This document shows positions 49,334 to 57,643 of a stretch of DNA of 64,000 nt, piece after piece; the first letter of the stretch is position 1; each line of letters begins with the position of its first letter. The stretch lies in assembly GCF_900184685.1 (NCBI RefSeq), contig NZ_FXXL01000007.1, positions 2,046,001 through 2,110,000 on the forward strand, given 5' to 3'. This DNA is from Butyricimonas sp. Marseille-P3923 (lineage in GTDB: Bacteria; Bacteroidota; Bacteroidia; Bacteroidales; Marinifilaceae). The translations under genes and the position numbers were made by a program. The notes beneath the pieces are model-generated. The model was not told where the DNA came from, searched no databases, and saw only the letters and a program-made list of their open reading frames with translations.

Positions 49334-51313
49334 ATGAAATATATATTTTACACCATATTATGCTGCTTAATGTCGCTCACGTCTTTAGCGCAGAGCGATT
49401 TTGATTACGGGCATCCGGACGAGGAGGATCCCCGGCGTAGCGCTTTTGACCAAGATAGCACGAGAGGAGAACAACGATACGTGAAACCGCAACGAGTGGC
49501 GTGGAAATGGATGCACGACGGCGTGTACAAACAATATATGTCCATGACGGACACCCTGACCGACGGGATACACAACACGAACCCCATATTCAAACACAGC
49601 GTGTCTAACACCTACCTCGGCAACCTACCCTCACCTTATATTTCCAATGTTTTCATCCTTCGCCCCCGCGGAGAAGATTTTCTTCCGCTCGACAGGGTAC
49701 GGGATTACCTTTTCCGTCCCGAGGACGCCTTGGATTACAACACCTCTACCGCTTTCGCCCAAATCAGCTATTTTAACGGGGGGGGACGAGGAAAAACAGA
49801 AGACCGGGTAGACGTATGGTACATGCAAAACATCAACCCGTTCTGGAATGCGGGATTCCGGTACAACCTCATGTCTGCGGACGGGGCATACTCGTACCAG
49901 AAATCAAAAACATACAACTTCTCCGTTTTCAGTTCATACGAGAAAGAAAGAGTGACAGTATCCTTCTTTCTGAACCAGAACGTGGGACATTATGCGGAGA
50001 ACGGCGGTATTGAAGTTTTGGCTGAAGTCCGGGATACCGTGCTTGATCCAAAAATAATCGGAACGAAGCTAGTCATGGAACCCCGAAACAACATAGCCAA
50101 CTTCAATCTCAGCACGCTGGCACAATACAACCTCGGAAATGCCAAAGAAATCATCACACCCGTGGACTCCATCAACATGGATACCACGTACACTTACCCG
50201 ATGAAATTTGCACTCGCCTTGAAAGTCGAGGACAATCGTTACCGTTTCAGAGAAGAAAGCGTTGAAACCAATTTTTGGGACACGACCTACTTAAACACCC
50301 AGTCCAACCAAGACATCACCAACAACCAAAAATACGAAATAGACGCCAAGTTCATACTAAACGAACATCCAAAATACAAATACCTGCCGGGCGTGTACGC
50401 CGGGTTAAAATTCAAATACCTGAAATACGACCAACGTGTATCTTCGGACACAATCAACAACCGGGCAACAAACAAATACACCGGAACCTACCTCACCGCG
50501 GGAACGTTCAACATGGACTCGACCACCATGTTCAATTTTGATATCTGGGGCAGTTTCTGCCTTGCCGGGGAGTATTCTGCCGACTATTCCTTAGAGGGAA
50601 AAATCGTCCAATACCTAAGCCGAAACAGAAATTCATCCGTGACGGCGTATGCCCTATTGGAAACAACCACCCCCAACCGCTATTATGACCAATACACGGG
50701 AAATCACAACCAATGGGAAACGAATTTCTCCAAAATCCATGCCTACAACATCAAAGGACACTATAACAACAAACGCCTCCGTACCGAAGTCGGAATCGCT
50801 CTGAACAACACGAAAAACTATATCTATTTCGACACTACGGCCTATCCCCGTCAGTATGACGGTAATCTAGTCGTATTCACGGCATGGGCAAAACAAATTT
50901 TCAGATTAGGTAAATTCTACTTCGATCAAAAAGTGTACTACCAGATCTGTAACAAGGACGAAATATTGCAACTTCCCAAAGTTGCGCTATACTCCCACAA
51001 TTACTACCAAAACCGTCTATTTAAAAAAGTATTGGGACTGCAAATCGGTATAGACTTGTTCTACAACACCTCGTTCTATTCCAACGCCTACGACCCGAGT
51101 ATCATGCAGTTCTACAACCAAGATATCGAGAAGACCGGCAACTACCCAAAACTCGACGTGTTCCTCACGCTGAACATCAAACGTGCCGACTTGTTCGTGA
51201 AATACGAGCATGCCAACGAGCGCTTAGGAAGTCGGGATTACTTTTCCGCCTACACCTACCCGATCAACCCCGCCAAAGTAAAATTCGGCATCCGTTGGAA
51301 TTTCTTTGATTAA
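49334..51313 (+). CDS. Putative porin (outer membrane beta-barrel)
   Basis: 659 residues with a signal peptide (KYIFYTILCCLMSLTSLAQ, 2-20). An acidic linker is followed by a long run of alternating hydrophobic and polar strands rich in Tyr and Phe, ending in Phe-Asp (GIRWNFFD). This fits the Bacteroidota putative-porin family. Substrate unknown. ATG 49334 is chosen over the in-frame 49298 because the earlier codons overlap the promoter box and precede the signal peptide. Confidence 0.8.
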   Translation: MKYIFYTILCCLMSLTSLAQSDFDYGHPDEEDPRRSAFDQDSTRGEQRYVKPQRVAWKWMHDGVYKQYMSMTDTLTDGIHNTNPIFKHSVSNTYLGNLPSPYISNVFILRPRGEDFLPLDRVRDYLFRPEDALDYNTSTAFAQISYFNGGGRGKTEDRVDVWYMQNINPFWNAGFRYNLMSADGAYSYQKSKTYNFSVFSSYEKERVTVSFFLNQNVGHYAENGGIEVLAEVRDTVLDPKIIGTKLVMEPRNNIANFNLSTLAQYNLGNAKEIITPVDSINMDTTYTYPMKFALALKVEDNRYRFREESVETNFWDTTYLNTQSNQDITNNQKYEIDAKFILNEHPKYKYLPGVYAGLKFKYLKYDQRVSSDTINNRATNKYTGTYLTAGTFNMDSTTMFNFDIWGSFCLAGEYSADYSLEGKIVQYLSRNRNSSVTAYALLETTTPNRYYDQYTGNHNQWETNFSKIHAYNIKGHYNNKRLRTEVGIALNNTKNYIYFDTTAYPRQYDGNLVVFTAWAKQIFRLGKFYFDQKVYYQICNKDEILQLPKVALYSHNYYQNRLFKKVLGLQIGIDLFYNTSFYSNAYDPSIMQFYNQDIEKTGNYPKLDVFLTLNIKRADLFVKYEHANERLGSRDYFSAYTYPINPAKVKFGIRWNFFD

Positions 51314-51551
51314 AACGTCCGCCGAGGTTCATTTGACCGTTCTCTAGGGATTCGCTCGCCCGTACTCATATCAAAAACCCTACTCTTTCGCAGCATAAAC
51401 ACTCGTGAGCGTCTATGCTACGAAGATGATACGTTCATGATACGTTCATGAGGTAGCGAATGGGTAGAGCAAGAATAGAGCAAGGGTAACAATGTTATTT
51501 CTCGAATAGACCTCTCGAAATCAACAACTACACGATTTCCATTTTATTTCG
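51314..51551. other. Noncoding gap with an 11-bp tandem repeat
   Basis: GATACGTTCAT is repeated in tandem at 51428-51438 and 51439-51449. CAGCATAAAC and GTCTATGCTACG form a weak stem just before. No gene was seen on either strand. Confidence 0.5.
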
Positions 51552-51559
51552 TATCTTTG
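51552..51559 (+). promoter_or_regulatory. Probable -7 box of the MltF-like gene, next to its start codon
   Basis: TATCTTTG ends four bases before the ATG at 51564, again predicting a leaderless or near-leaderless transcript. Confidence 0.5.
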
Positions 51560-51563
51560 CACC

Positions 51564-52955
51564 ATGTATATAATAAGAGTTATTACATACACTTGGTTAT
51601 TCTGGTTTTGTTTATCGGCCTGCGAGACAAAACGCGAAGAAGAACCATTTATTATACCCGATGCCGGGACGCTGGAAAAAATCGAGCGACGAGGCGTCTT
51701 AAATGTATGTACTTATTACAACACGACAGACTACTACGTGTATAAAGGCATCCCGAAAGGTTTTCATTACGATCTGGTTAAAGCTCTCGCCGATTTTCTC
51801 GATGTTAAATTACATATCGAGGTCAATTCCAACGTGGAAGATTGTCTTCGGGAATTAAACGAGGGGAAATACGATCTGGTAGCCATGAGTCTTTCGGTTA
51901 CGGACGGCAGGAAAGAACAAATCAGCTTCACGGACCCGTTATTCTACACGAGTAACGTACTGGTACAAAACAAGAAACAAGATTCTTTAATACGGGACAT
52001 ACAAGATTTACGTGGAAAAGAAATTTTCGTTCAAGAGGGTACTACATACAAAAGTTTTCTCCGGGAATTGAGTGATTCTCTTCAACTGAATTTAAAGATC
52101 ACGGAAGTAGAATATCTTACTTATGAAGATATCCTCCTACAAGTAGAGAAAGGTGAACTTCCACTTACCGTGATAGATAAAAATATCGCGCAGATCGCGG
52201 CCCAATACATGACACACATAGATTACTCTCTGGAATTATCGGGAGCGGAACCCGTGGCGTGGGCAGTAGCCGGAAAAGCAAAATACCTGCTCCATGAAGT
52301 AAACCAATGGTTGGGTGCCATGAAGAAAAGGGAAAAGTTTCCAGTACTTTACAACCGCTATTACAAAAGCAGTTACGTCACTTCGCTCCACAACTCGAAA
52401 TACTACAAATTAAAAAACGGGATTATATCCAGCTTTGACCCGATCATCAAAAAAGAAGCCGCCAAAATAGGTTGGGATTGGCGTTTGCTGGCTGCCATAA
52501 TTTTCCAAGAATCCGGATTCGACCCGGAAGCGACATCCAATTACGGGGCTGTCGGATTAATGCAAGTGATGCCGGAAACCGCGTTGCAACTCGGTTTCGA
52601 AGATTACATAGAGCCGGAAGATAACATCAAAGTAGGAAGTTACTATCTCCAATACCTTGAAAAAATGTTTACCAAATATGACCTCGACACCTTAAACCGG
52701 ATCAAATTTACTTTAGCCGCGTACAATGCCGGAGCGGGACACGTGTTCGACGCCATGAGATTAGCCGAATCCTACGGGAAAAACCCGAACATCTGGAATA
52801 ATAATGTAGATTACTTCATCCGTTACAAATCCCGCCCCGAAATATACCGGGACACCCTGTCCCGCAACGGCTATTGCGACGGCAAACAAACCTTCAACTT
52901 CGTGAATAACATCATCGAAAACTATACCCATTATAGAAATACCATCCCAAGATGA
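51564..52955 (+). CDS. MltF-like lytic transglycosylase lipoprotein
   Basis: 463 residues with a lipoprotein signal (WFCLSAC, Cys20). A periplasmic solute-binding domain (about 38-265; KGIPKGFHYDLVKALADFL, FTDPLFYTSNVLV) is followed by an SLT domain (about 300-430). The SLT part has FQESGFDPEATSNYGAVGLM with the catalytic glutamate, and KFTLAAYNAGAGHV. It cleaves peptidoglycan at N-acetylmuramic residues to give anhydro products. The binding domain may regulate the enzyme by wall fragments. Confidence 0.9.
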   Translation: MYIIRVITYTWLFWFCLSACETKREEEPFIIPDAGTLEKIERRGVLNVCTYYNTTDYYVYKGIPKGFHYDLVKALADFLDVKLHIEVNSNVEDCLRELNEGKYDLVAMSLSVTDGRKEQISFTDPLFYTSNVLVQNKKQDSLIRDIQDLRGKEIFVQEGTTYKSFLRELSDSLQLNLKITEVEYLTYEDILLQVEKGELPLTVIDKNIAQIAAQYMTHIDYSLELSGAEPVAWAVAGKAKYLLHEVNQWLGAMKKREKFPVLYNRYYKSSYVTSLHNSKYYKLKNGIISSFDPIIKKEAAKIGWDWRLLAAIIFQESGFDPEATSNYGAVGLMQVMPETALQLGFEDYIEPEDNIKVGSYYLQYLEKMFTKYDLDTLNRIKFTLAAYNAGAGHVFDAMRLAESYGKNPNIWNNNVDYFIRYKSRPEIYRDTLSRNGYCDGKQTFNFVNNIIENYTHYRNTIPR

Positions 52956-53029
52956 TTTACGATTTATGATTTACGATTTCGTGGTTAAAGAATCATTCAA
53001 TCTAAAATCATAAATCGTAAATCTAAAAA
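52952..53029. repeat. Intergenic inverted repeat (GATTTACGATTTATGATT family)
   Basis: ATGATTTACGATTTATGATT on the left faces AAATCATAAATCGTAAATCT on the right. It overlaps the stop codon of the MltF-like gene. Confidence 0.75.
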
Positions 53030-53044
53030 TACCTCAGGCGAATA

Positions 53045-53075
53045 TTGATTTACTTTTATTTTTTTCATACCTTCG
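53045..53075 (+). promoter_or_regulatory. Probable promoter of the unknown 249-residue gene
   Basis: TTG at 53045-53047, a 20-bp spacer and TACCTTCG at 53068-53075. The leader would be about 35 nt. Confidence 0.5.
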
Positions 53076-53115
53076 CATCAGAGTTTCGATCATCATTTTA
53101 TTAATTATTAAAGAC

Positions 53116-53865
53116 ATGCCTTACAGAAGATTACCGAATACAGATGCAGCGAGGATAAGGGCATTGGAAACGGCCTTGAACAAAGAGGATTTCTCTGATA
53201 TCAATAATTTACCGTTTTCTTTGAGCCTAAGGCAAAAAATTGAATTCTTTTTACCGAAATTCAAAACGGCAATCACAAATTCACAATGTGCCAGAGAAAA
53301 ACAAATGGTAAATAGCCGGAAATACGGGGAATACACTAAAAAAGCCAAACTATATATATCGCACTTTTTGCAAGTGCTGAATTTTACTATTGCACGAGGA
53401 GAGTTAAAACCTATCGCGCGTACATTTTACGATATAGCGGAAGATGATACCAAACTTCCTTCACTCGTTTCCGACCAAGATTTGTTGGAATGGGGTGCAA
53501 AAATAATAGCCGGAGAACAGGAACGCACCCGTAAAGGGGGCGGAAATCCGATATATAGTCCCTCTATCGCTTTGGTTAAAGTAAATTACGAAAACTTCAA
53601 GCAAGCCTACGCTTCTCAAAAACAATTCCAACAAAACTCTGCCCGCTGTAGTGCCGAAGTAGCGCAATACCGGAGTGAAGCAGACGAATACATTCTTTCC
53701 CTGTGGAACGAAATTGAGGCACATTACGCCGATATAGACGACGAAGAAGAACGCCGCCAAAAATGCGAACGCTTCGGACTTGTCTACGTGTTCCGCAAAG
53801 GTGAACGGGAAGAAATAAAAAGAAAAAAGGAAGCCGAACGAATTACGCTCAAACTTCCGTTTTAA
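53116..53865 (+). CDS. Conserved-looking Bacteroidota protein of unknown function
   Basis: 249 residues, mainly helical and charged, with no signal peptide or membrane helix. PYRRLPNTDAARIRAL at the N-terminus and a long C-terminal helix rich in Arg, Lys and Glu are the visible features. About residues 70-170 may be a helical bundle. I believe similar proteins occur widely in Bacteroidota, but no function is known to me. It has its own promoter and lies between two repeat elements. Confidence 0.7.
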   Translation: MPYRRLPNTDAARIRALETALNKEDFSDINNLPFSLSLRQKIEFFLPKFKTAITNSQCAREKQMVNSRKYGEYTKKAKLYISHFLQVLNFTIARGELKPIARTFYDIAEDDTKLPSLVSDQDLLEWGAKIIAGEQERTRKGGGNPIYSPSIALVKVNYENFKQAYASQKQFQQNSARCSAEVAQYRSEADEYILSLWNEIEAHYADIDDEEERRQKCERFGLVYVFRKGEREEIKRKKEAERITLKLPF

Positions 53866-53943
53866 TTTTAAATTTATGGATTTTAGATTTTAAATTTCAT
53901 GGATTATTTCAATCTAAAATTTAAAATCTAAAATTGTAAATTA
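53866..53943. repeat. AT-rich intergenic inverted repeat (TTTTAAATTT family)
   Basis: TTTTAAATTTATGGATTTTAGATTTTAAATTT on the left (positions 53866 onward) faces AATCTAAAATTTAAAATCTAAAATT on the right. It lies between converging genes and reaches the hydG stop. Confidence 0.7.
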
Positions 53944-55455
53944 CATGTATAAATCTCTTTCCCCTCTCGCGATCCGGTCGTAATATGAACGGAAGGTCGG
54001 GAGTAATTTATTCTTACTAAAGAAGGGGGTAGCCTCGATCTCTCTTAATTCCTGCTCGATCAGTTTCTCGCCGATCTCACGGGTCGCGGGAGAAGCATAG
54101 TCATTCAAGTACTCCCGGAAGGTCAAAACAGCGTTTAACTTACAAAACTTACCCTCGACTCCTTTTTCCAACAGGGTCATGATCTTATCTCCTGTACGCC
54201 CGCAACGATAGCCGGCAGTACAGAAAGAGGTAATCATCCCGTCGTTAGCCAATTCCCGTATCACTTCATCGAGAGAACGCTGGTCACCCAACATAAATTG
54301 GACTTTCTCGATATTCTCCTCCTGTTTCAATTTTTTGGCGTAAGCCCCGATACCCAATTTTGAAGAAGCGTCGGTTTGCGTGCACCCGAAATGAGTCAGT
54401 AAATCCCGTTTCAAGTTCGGTTCCTCGCGTGCCGTCACGATCAACCCGCTATACGGGATCGCCAGACGCAACACCGCAACCACCCGCCTCATGGCGTCAT
54501 TGCTGACCAGATAAGGAGAATTCTCGCTCAAGAAAGACCCCGGGGCCGGTTGCATGCGCGGGAAAGACACCGTGTGCGGTCCGATACCGAACTGGCGTTC
54601 CAAATCCAAAGCATGATGCAACAATCCCATCACTTCAAACTTCCAGTCGTACAACCCGAACAGCGCCCCAATAGCCACATCGTCGATTCCCGCCTCCATG
54701 GCACGATGCATCGCGTAAAGACGCCAACGGTAATTCCCTTTCACCGTGTTGGCCGGGTGCAATTCCGCGTATCTCTCCCGGTGATAAGTTTCTTGGAACA
54801 CTTGGAACGTACCGATACCCGCTCTCCACAATTTCTTCAAATCGGCAATCTCCATGGGTGCCGCGTTCACGTTCACCCGTCGGATATTATTAAAACCGTT
54901 CCCGGTAGGAGTTTCCCGTCTCACCGAATAAATCGTGGAGATAGATTCGGCTATATAGTCAGCCCCGTTTTTCGGGTGCTCGCCATACACGGCAATCATT
55001 CGCTTGTGTCCCTCGTCGATCACCGCGGCCGTTTCCTCCCGCACCTCGTCCATCGACAACACGTGGCGAATCTCCTCTTTATTTTCTGCCCGGAAACCAC
55101 AGTATTTACAACTATTCACGCACAAATTCGACAAGTATAACGGGGCAAAGAAAACGATACGGTTATCATACACTCTTTTCTTCACCTCCAAGGCAGCCTC
55201 TTGCATCTCGTGAAAGAGTTCAGGGTCTTCCACGTTCAACAAAGTAGCCGTCTCGTCAGGCGTCAATATTTTTATTTCCAGCGATTTTTGTAAAATATCG
55301 CGCACTCGTTGCTTATCGGGGTTCTTGCCCTTTTCGATCTCTTCAAATATCTTTTCCTCGTCAATAAAATCTTTCCCGTCAACCAGATACTTATCAATCT
55401 CTGCCTGTTTAATAACATGAGCAGTCCAATCTTTCACAGTAGCCATTTCTTTCAT
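53941..55455 (-). CDS. hydG: [FeFe] hydrogenase H-cluster radical SAM maturase HydG
   Basis: 504 residues. It cleaves tyrosine to make the CO and cyanide ligands of the H-cluster. The radical SAM motif CVNSCKYCGF (C-x3-C-x2-C, near residue 105) is intact. The C-terminal auxiliary cluster region is present, which separates HydG from ThiH. It reads C412-T-A-G-Y-R-C418 ... C438, so the usual C-x2-C-x22-C has become C-x5-C-x19-C. LTFREYLNDYASP follows as in the family. hydE, hydF and the hydrogenase are not in this window. Confidence 0.88.
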   Translation of the reverse strand: MKEMATVKDWTAHVIKQAEIDKYLVDGKDFIDEEKIFEEIEKGKNPDKQRVRDILQKSLEIKILTPDETATLLNVEDPELFHEMQEAALEVKKRVYDNRIVFFAPLYLSNLCVNSCKYCGFRAENKEEIRHVLSMDEVREETAAVIDEGHKRMIAVYGEHPKNGADYIAESISTIYSVRRETPTGNGFNNIRRVNVNAAPMEIADLKKLWRAGIGTFQVFQETYHRERYAELHPANTVKGNYRWRLYAMHRAMEAGIDDVAIGALFGLYDWKFEVMGLLHHALDLERQFGIGPHTVSFPRMQPAPGSFLSENSPYLVSNDAMRRVVAVLRLAIPYSGLIVTAREEPNLKRDLLTHFGCTQTDASSKLGIGAYAKKLKQEENIEKVQFMLGDQRSLDEVIRELANDGMITSFCTAGYRCGRTGDKIMTLLEKGVEGKFCKLNAVLTFREYLNDYASPATREIGEKLIEQELREIEATPFFSKNKLLPTFRSYYDRIARGERDLYM

Positions 55456-55462
55456 TTATTAG

Positions 55463-55560
55463 TTCCTAAAGTCCATACAGTATATCGGTTCATAAGGTTC
55501 ATCTCCCCCGGAAAAACCTCCGGCTACACCATTAACGCTTGGCCTTATGAATTTTACTAA
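55463..55560. repeat. Degenerate intergenic repeat (TTTATAAAGTTCATAAGG family)
   Basis: TTCCTAAAGTCCATA and GGTTCATAAGGTTCAT on the left face GGCCTTATGAATTTTAC on the right, with GGAAAAACCTCCGG between. The remaining sequence to 55681 shows nothing recognisable. Confidence 0.5.
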
Positions 55561-55681
55561 TCTTATACAAAGATCGGAATTATTTACTCAATTCCTCCCC
55601 ATTCCTGATACTTATTTTCAATCACGTCATAGACGGAATCAATAAAATACCCCGATCTTACGCGGACTTATTAGCACGTGA

Positions 55682-56131
55682 TTACGCCAACAACTCTTTT
55701 ACAATAGCGGAAATCATTTTGCCGTCAGCTATTCCGGCCAACTCTTTGGTAGCAACACCCATCACTTTTCCCATTTCTTTGGCTGAAGTTGCACCCGTTT
55801 TCTCGATAATTCCTTTCAAGGCAACACGCAATTCATCTTCACTCAACTGTTTCGGCAAAAACTCGTTCATCACCTCCACTTGAGCCATTTCATGAGCGTA
55901 CAAATCCTCACGCCCCTGTTGCTTGTAAATTTCGGCAGACTCCCGTCCTTGTTTTGCCAATTTCTGGATGATCTTGATACTTTCGCTGTCGGCAATCTGC
56001 TCCGGGGCTCCTGCCACGGATTTAGCCTCGATGAAGACCTTCTTTATATTTCTTAAAACCTCAAGGCGGATCGTATCTTTCGCTTTCATGGCTGCCATGA
56101 TGCCCTTACTAACTTGCTCTTCTATTGTCAT
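55682..56131 (-). CDS. GatB/YqeY domain protein
   Basis: 149 residues, the stand-alone YqeY-like domain related to the tail of the GatB amidotransferase subunit. KAKDTIRLEVLRNIKK near the N-terminus, LPKQLSEDEL and the C-terminal KEMGKVMGVATKEL are typical. The cellular role is not established. It diverges from the MATE gene. Confidence 0.92.
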   Translation of the reverse strand: MTIEEQVSKGIMAAMKAKDTIRLEVLRNIKKVFIEAKSVAGAPEQIADSESIKIIQKLAKQGRESAEIYKQQGREDLYAHEMAQVEVMNEFLPKQLSEDELRVALKGIIEKTGATSAKEMGKVMGVATKELAGIADGKMISAIVKELLA

Positions 56132-56159
56132 TTTTGCTTGAATTTAAATTTATAACCCA

Positions 56160-56167
56160 CGAAGTTA
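56160..56167 (-). promoter_or_regulatory. Probable -7 box of the yqeY-like gene
   Basis: The minus strand reads TAACTTCG, the same box as at iorAB. TTTA lies 19 bp upstream. Distance to the ATG is 28 nt. Confidence 0.5.
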
Positions 56168-56200
56168 CGATTTATTCTGCAATTTATAAAGATTATCCGT

Positions 56201-56208
56201 TAATTTTG
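56201..56208 (+). promoter_or_regulatory. Probable -7 box of the MATE gene
   Basis: TAATTTTG, 18 nt before the ATG at 56227; no clear -33 TTTG. Confidence 0.5.
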
Positions 56209-56226
56209 CAGCCAAAACAAGAACAC

Positions 56227-57558
56227 ATGAAGACGGTCATCACGAACAAAACAGTTTGGAATATAGCCTACCCTATTATCCTTGGAAGTTTGGCACAAAC
56301 ACTCATTACCTTAACGGACACCGCCTTTCTGGGGCGTGTCAGCGAGATCGCCCTAGGTGCTTCCGCCATGGCAGGAATCTACTATTACGTGTTTTCCACA
56401 CTGGCATGGGGATTTTCCATCGGGATCCAGATCATCGTGGCACGGCGGTTGGGAGAAGGACGTCTGAACCGGATCGGGGTTGTTTTCGAGCACGGGTTAT
56501 GTTTCGTGTTTCTGCTATCCACGTCGCTATTCCTCATTCAACGATATTTCAGTGATGTACTCTTGGGAGCTTCCATACAGTCGCCCAATATCTACGAGGC
56601 GGCGATGGAATACATGTCATACCGCCATTACGGGATTATATTCGTGTGCTTCAACTTCTTGTTCAGGGCTTTATATATCGGGCTCTCCAACACGAAAATC
56701 ATAGGCTACTCCACTGCCGCTATGGCAACGATCAACGTGGTATTCAATTATCTGTTGATCTTCGGTAAATTCGGTTTCCCCGAGATGGGAGTCGGCGGAG
56801 CCGCCCTAGCCTCCGTCATGGCTGAAATATCGGCGTTCTTGATTTTTATTTTCTACACGTTGCTGAAACTCCCCATCAAACAGTACGCCTTATTCTCCTT
56901 CCACAAACTGGAAGGATGGCTCATGCTGACCGTGCTTAAAACAGCGTTCCCCACCATGTTGCAAAAACTACTGTCTTTCGGGACATGGTACATCTTTTTC
57001 ATGCTCATCGAGCACATGGGCGAACGTCCTATCGCCATCACGATCGTCGTCCGTAGCGTTTATATGCTGATACTTATCCCCGTCTTCGGTTACGGGGCGA
57101 CAGCCAATACCCTTACCAGCCGACTCATCGGGGAACAACGGCAACCGGAGATCATGCCTACCTTGCGGCGGATCATGAAACTCGCCATGCTAAGCGTGCT
57201 TCCGGTGTTATTGATATGCTATATCTTCCCGCAACAGGTGTTATCTATCTACTCCAACAGCAGTGATCTGATTACCGCCTCCATGCCTTCCCTTTACGTG
57301 GTCGGATTAGCCGCACTCAGCTTCTGCTTCGGGATCACGTTCTTTGAAGCCATATCCGGAACGGGTAACACGACTCATGCCTTGATACTCGAATCATTCG
57401 TACTCGTGTTCTACACTTTCCAGACATGGCTGCTTACCACCGTCGTGCACGCTAACGTGGAATTCGTGTGGACTGTCGAGGTCACCTATGGCATGCTTAT
57501 CGGTATCGTTTCTTGGTTTTACTTGAGATACGTGAAATGGCAACAGAAAAAACTGTAA
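56227..57558 (+). CDS. MATE family efflux transporter
   Basis: 443 residues with 12 predicted membrane helices in two related halves. AYPIILGSLAQTLITLTDTAFLG near the start is the typical first helix, and GVGGAALASVMAEI lies near residue 195. It should exchange cations for drugs or metabolites at the inner membrane; substrate unknown. The frame is open 34 codons upstream, but ATG 56227 follows the promoter and starts the family-like sequence. Confidence 0.92.
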   Translation: MKTVITNKTVWNIAYPIILGSLAQTLITLTDTAFLGRVSEIALGASAMAGIYYYVFSTLAWGFSIGIQIIVARRLGEGRLNRIGVVFEHGLCFVFLLSTSLFLIQRYFSDVLLGASIQSPNIYEAAMEYMSYRHYGIIFVCFNFLFRALYIGLSNTKIIGYSTAAMATINVVFNYLLIFGKFGFPEMGVGGAALASVMAEISAFLIFIFYTLLKLPIKQYALFSFHKLEGWLMLTVLKTAFPTMLQKLLSFGTWYIFFMLIEHMGERPIAITIVVRSVYMLILIPVFGYGATANTLTSRLIGEQRQPEIMPTLRRIMKLAMLSVLPVLLICYIFPQQVLSIYSNSSDLITASMPSLYVVGLAALSFCFGITFFEAISGTGNTTHALILESFVLVFYTFQTWLLTTVVHANVEFVWTVEVTYGMLIGIVSWFYLRYVKWQQKKL

Positions 57559-57582
57559 AAGGATTTATAAACTCTTTTTCTC

Positions 57583-57590
57583 TATTTTTG
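57583..57590 (+). promoter_or_regulatory. Probable -7 box of the MltD-like gene
   Basis: TATTTTTG, 53 nt before the GTG start; TTTA about 18 bp upstream is a weak -33. Confidence 0.45.
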
Positions 57591-57643
57591 CAACAAAAAG
57601 TAGGGAAAAACCCGTATATTCGAAAAATATAAATTCATTAGCC

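Noticed and set aside
53941-55455. ThiH (tyrosine lyase of thiamine synthesis) as an alternative to HydG
   Set aside because: The 504-residue length and the C-terminal cysteine region with GRTGDKIM fit HydG; no thi genes lie nearby.
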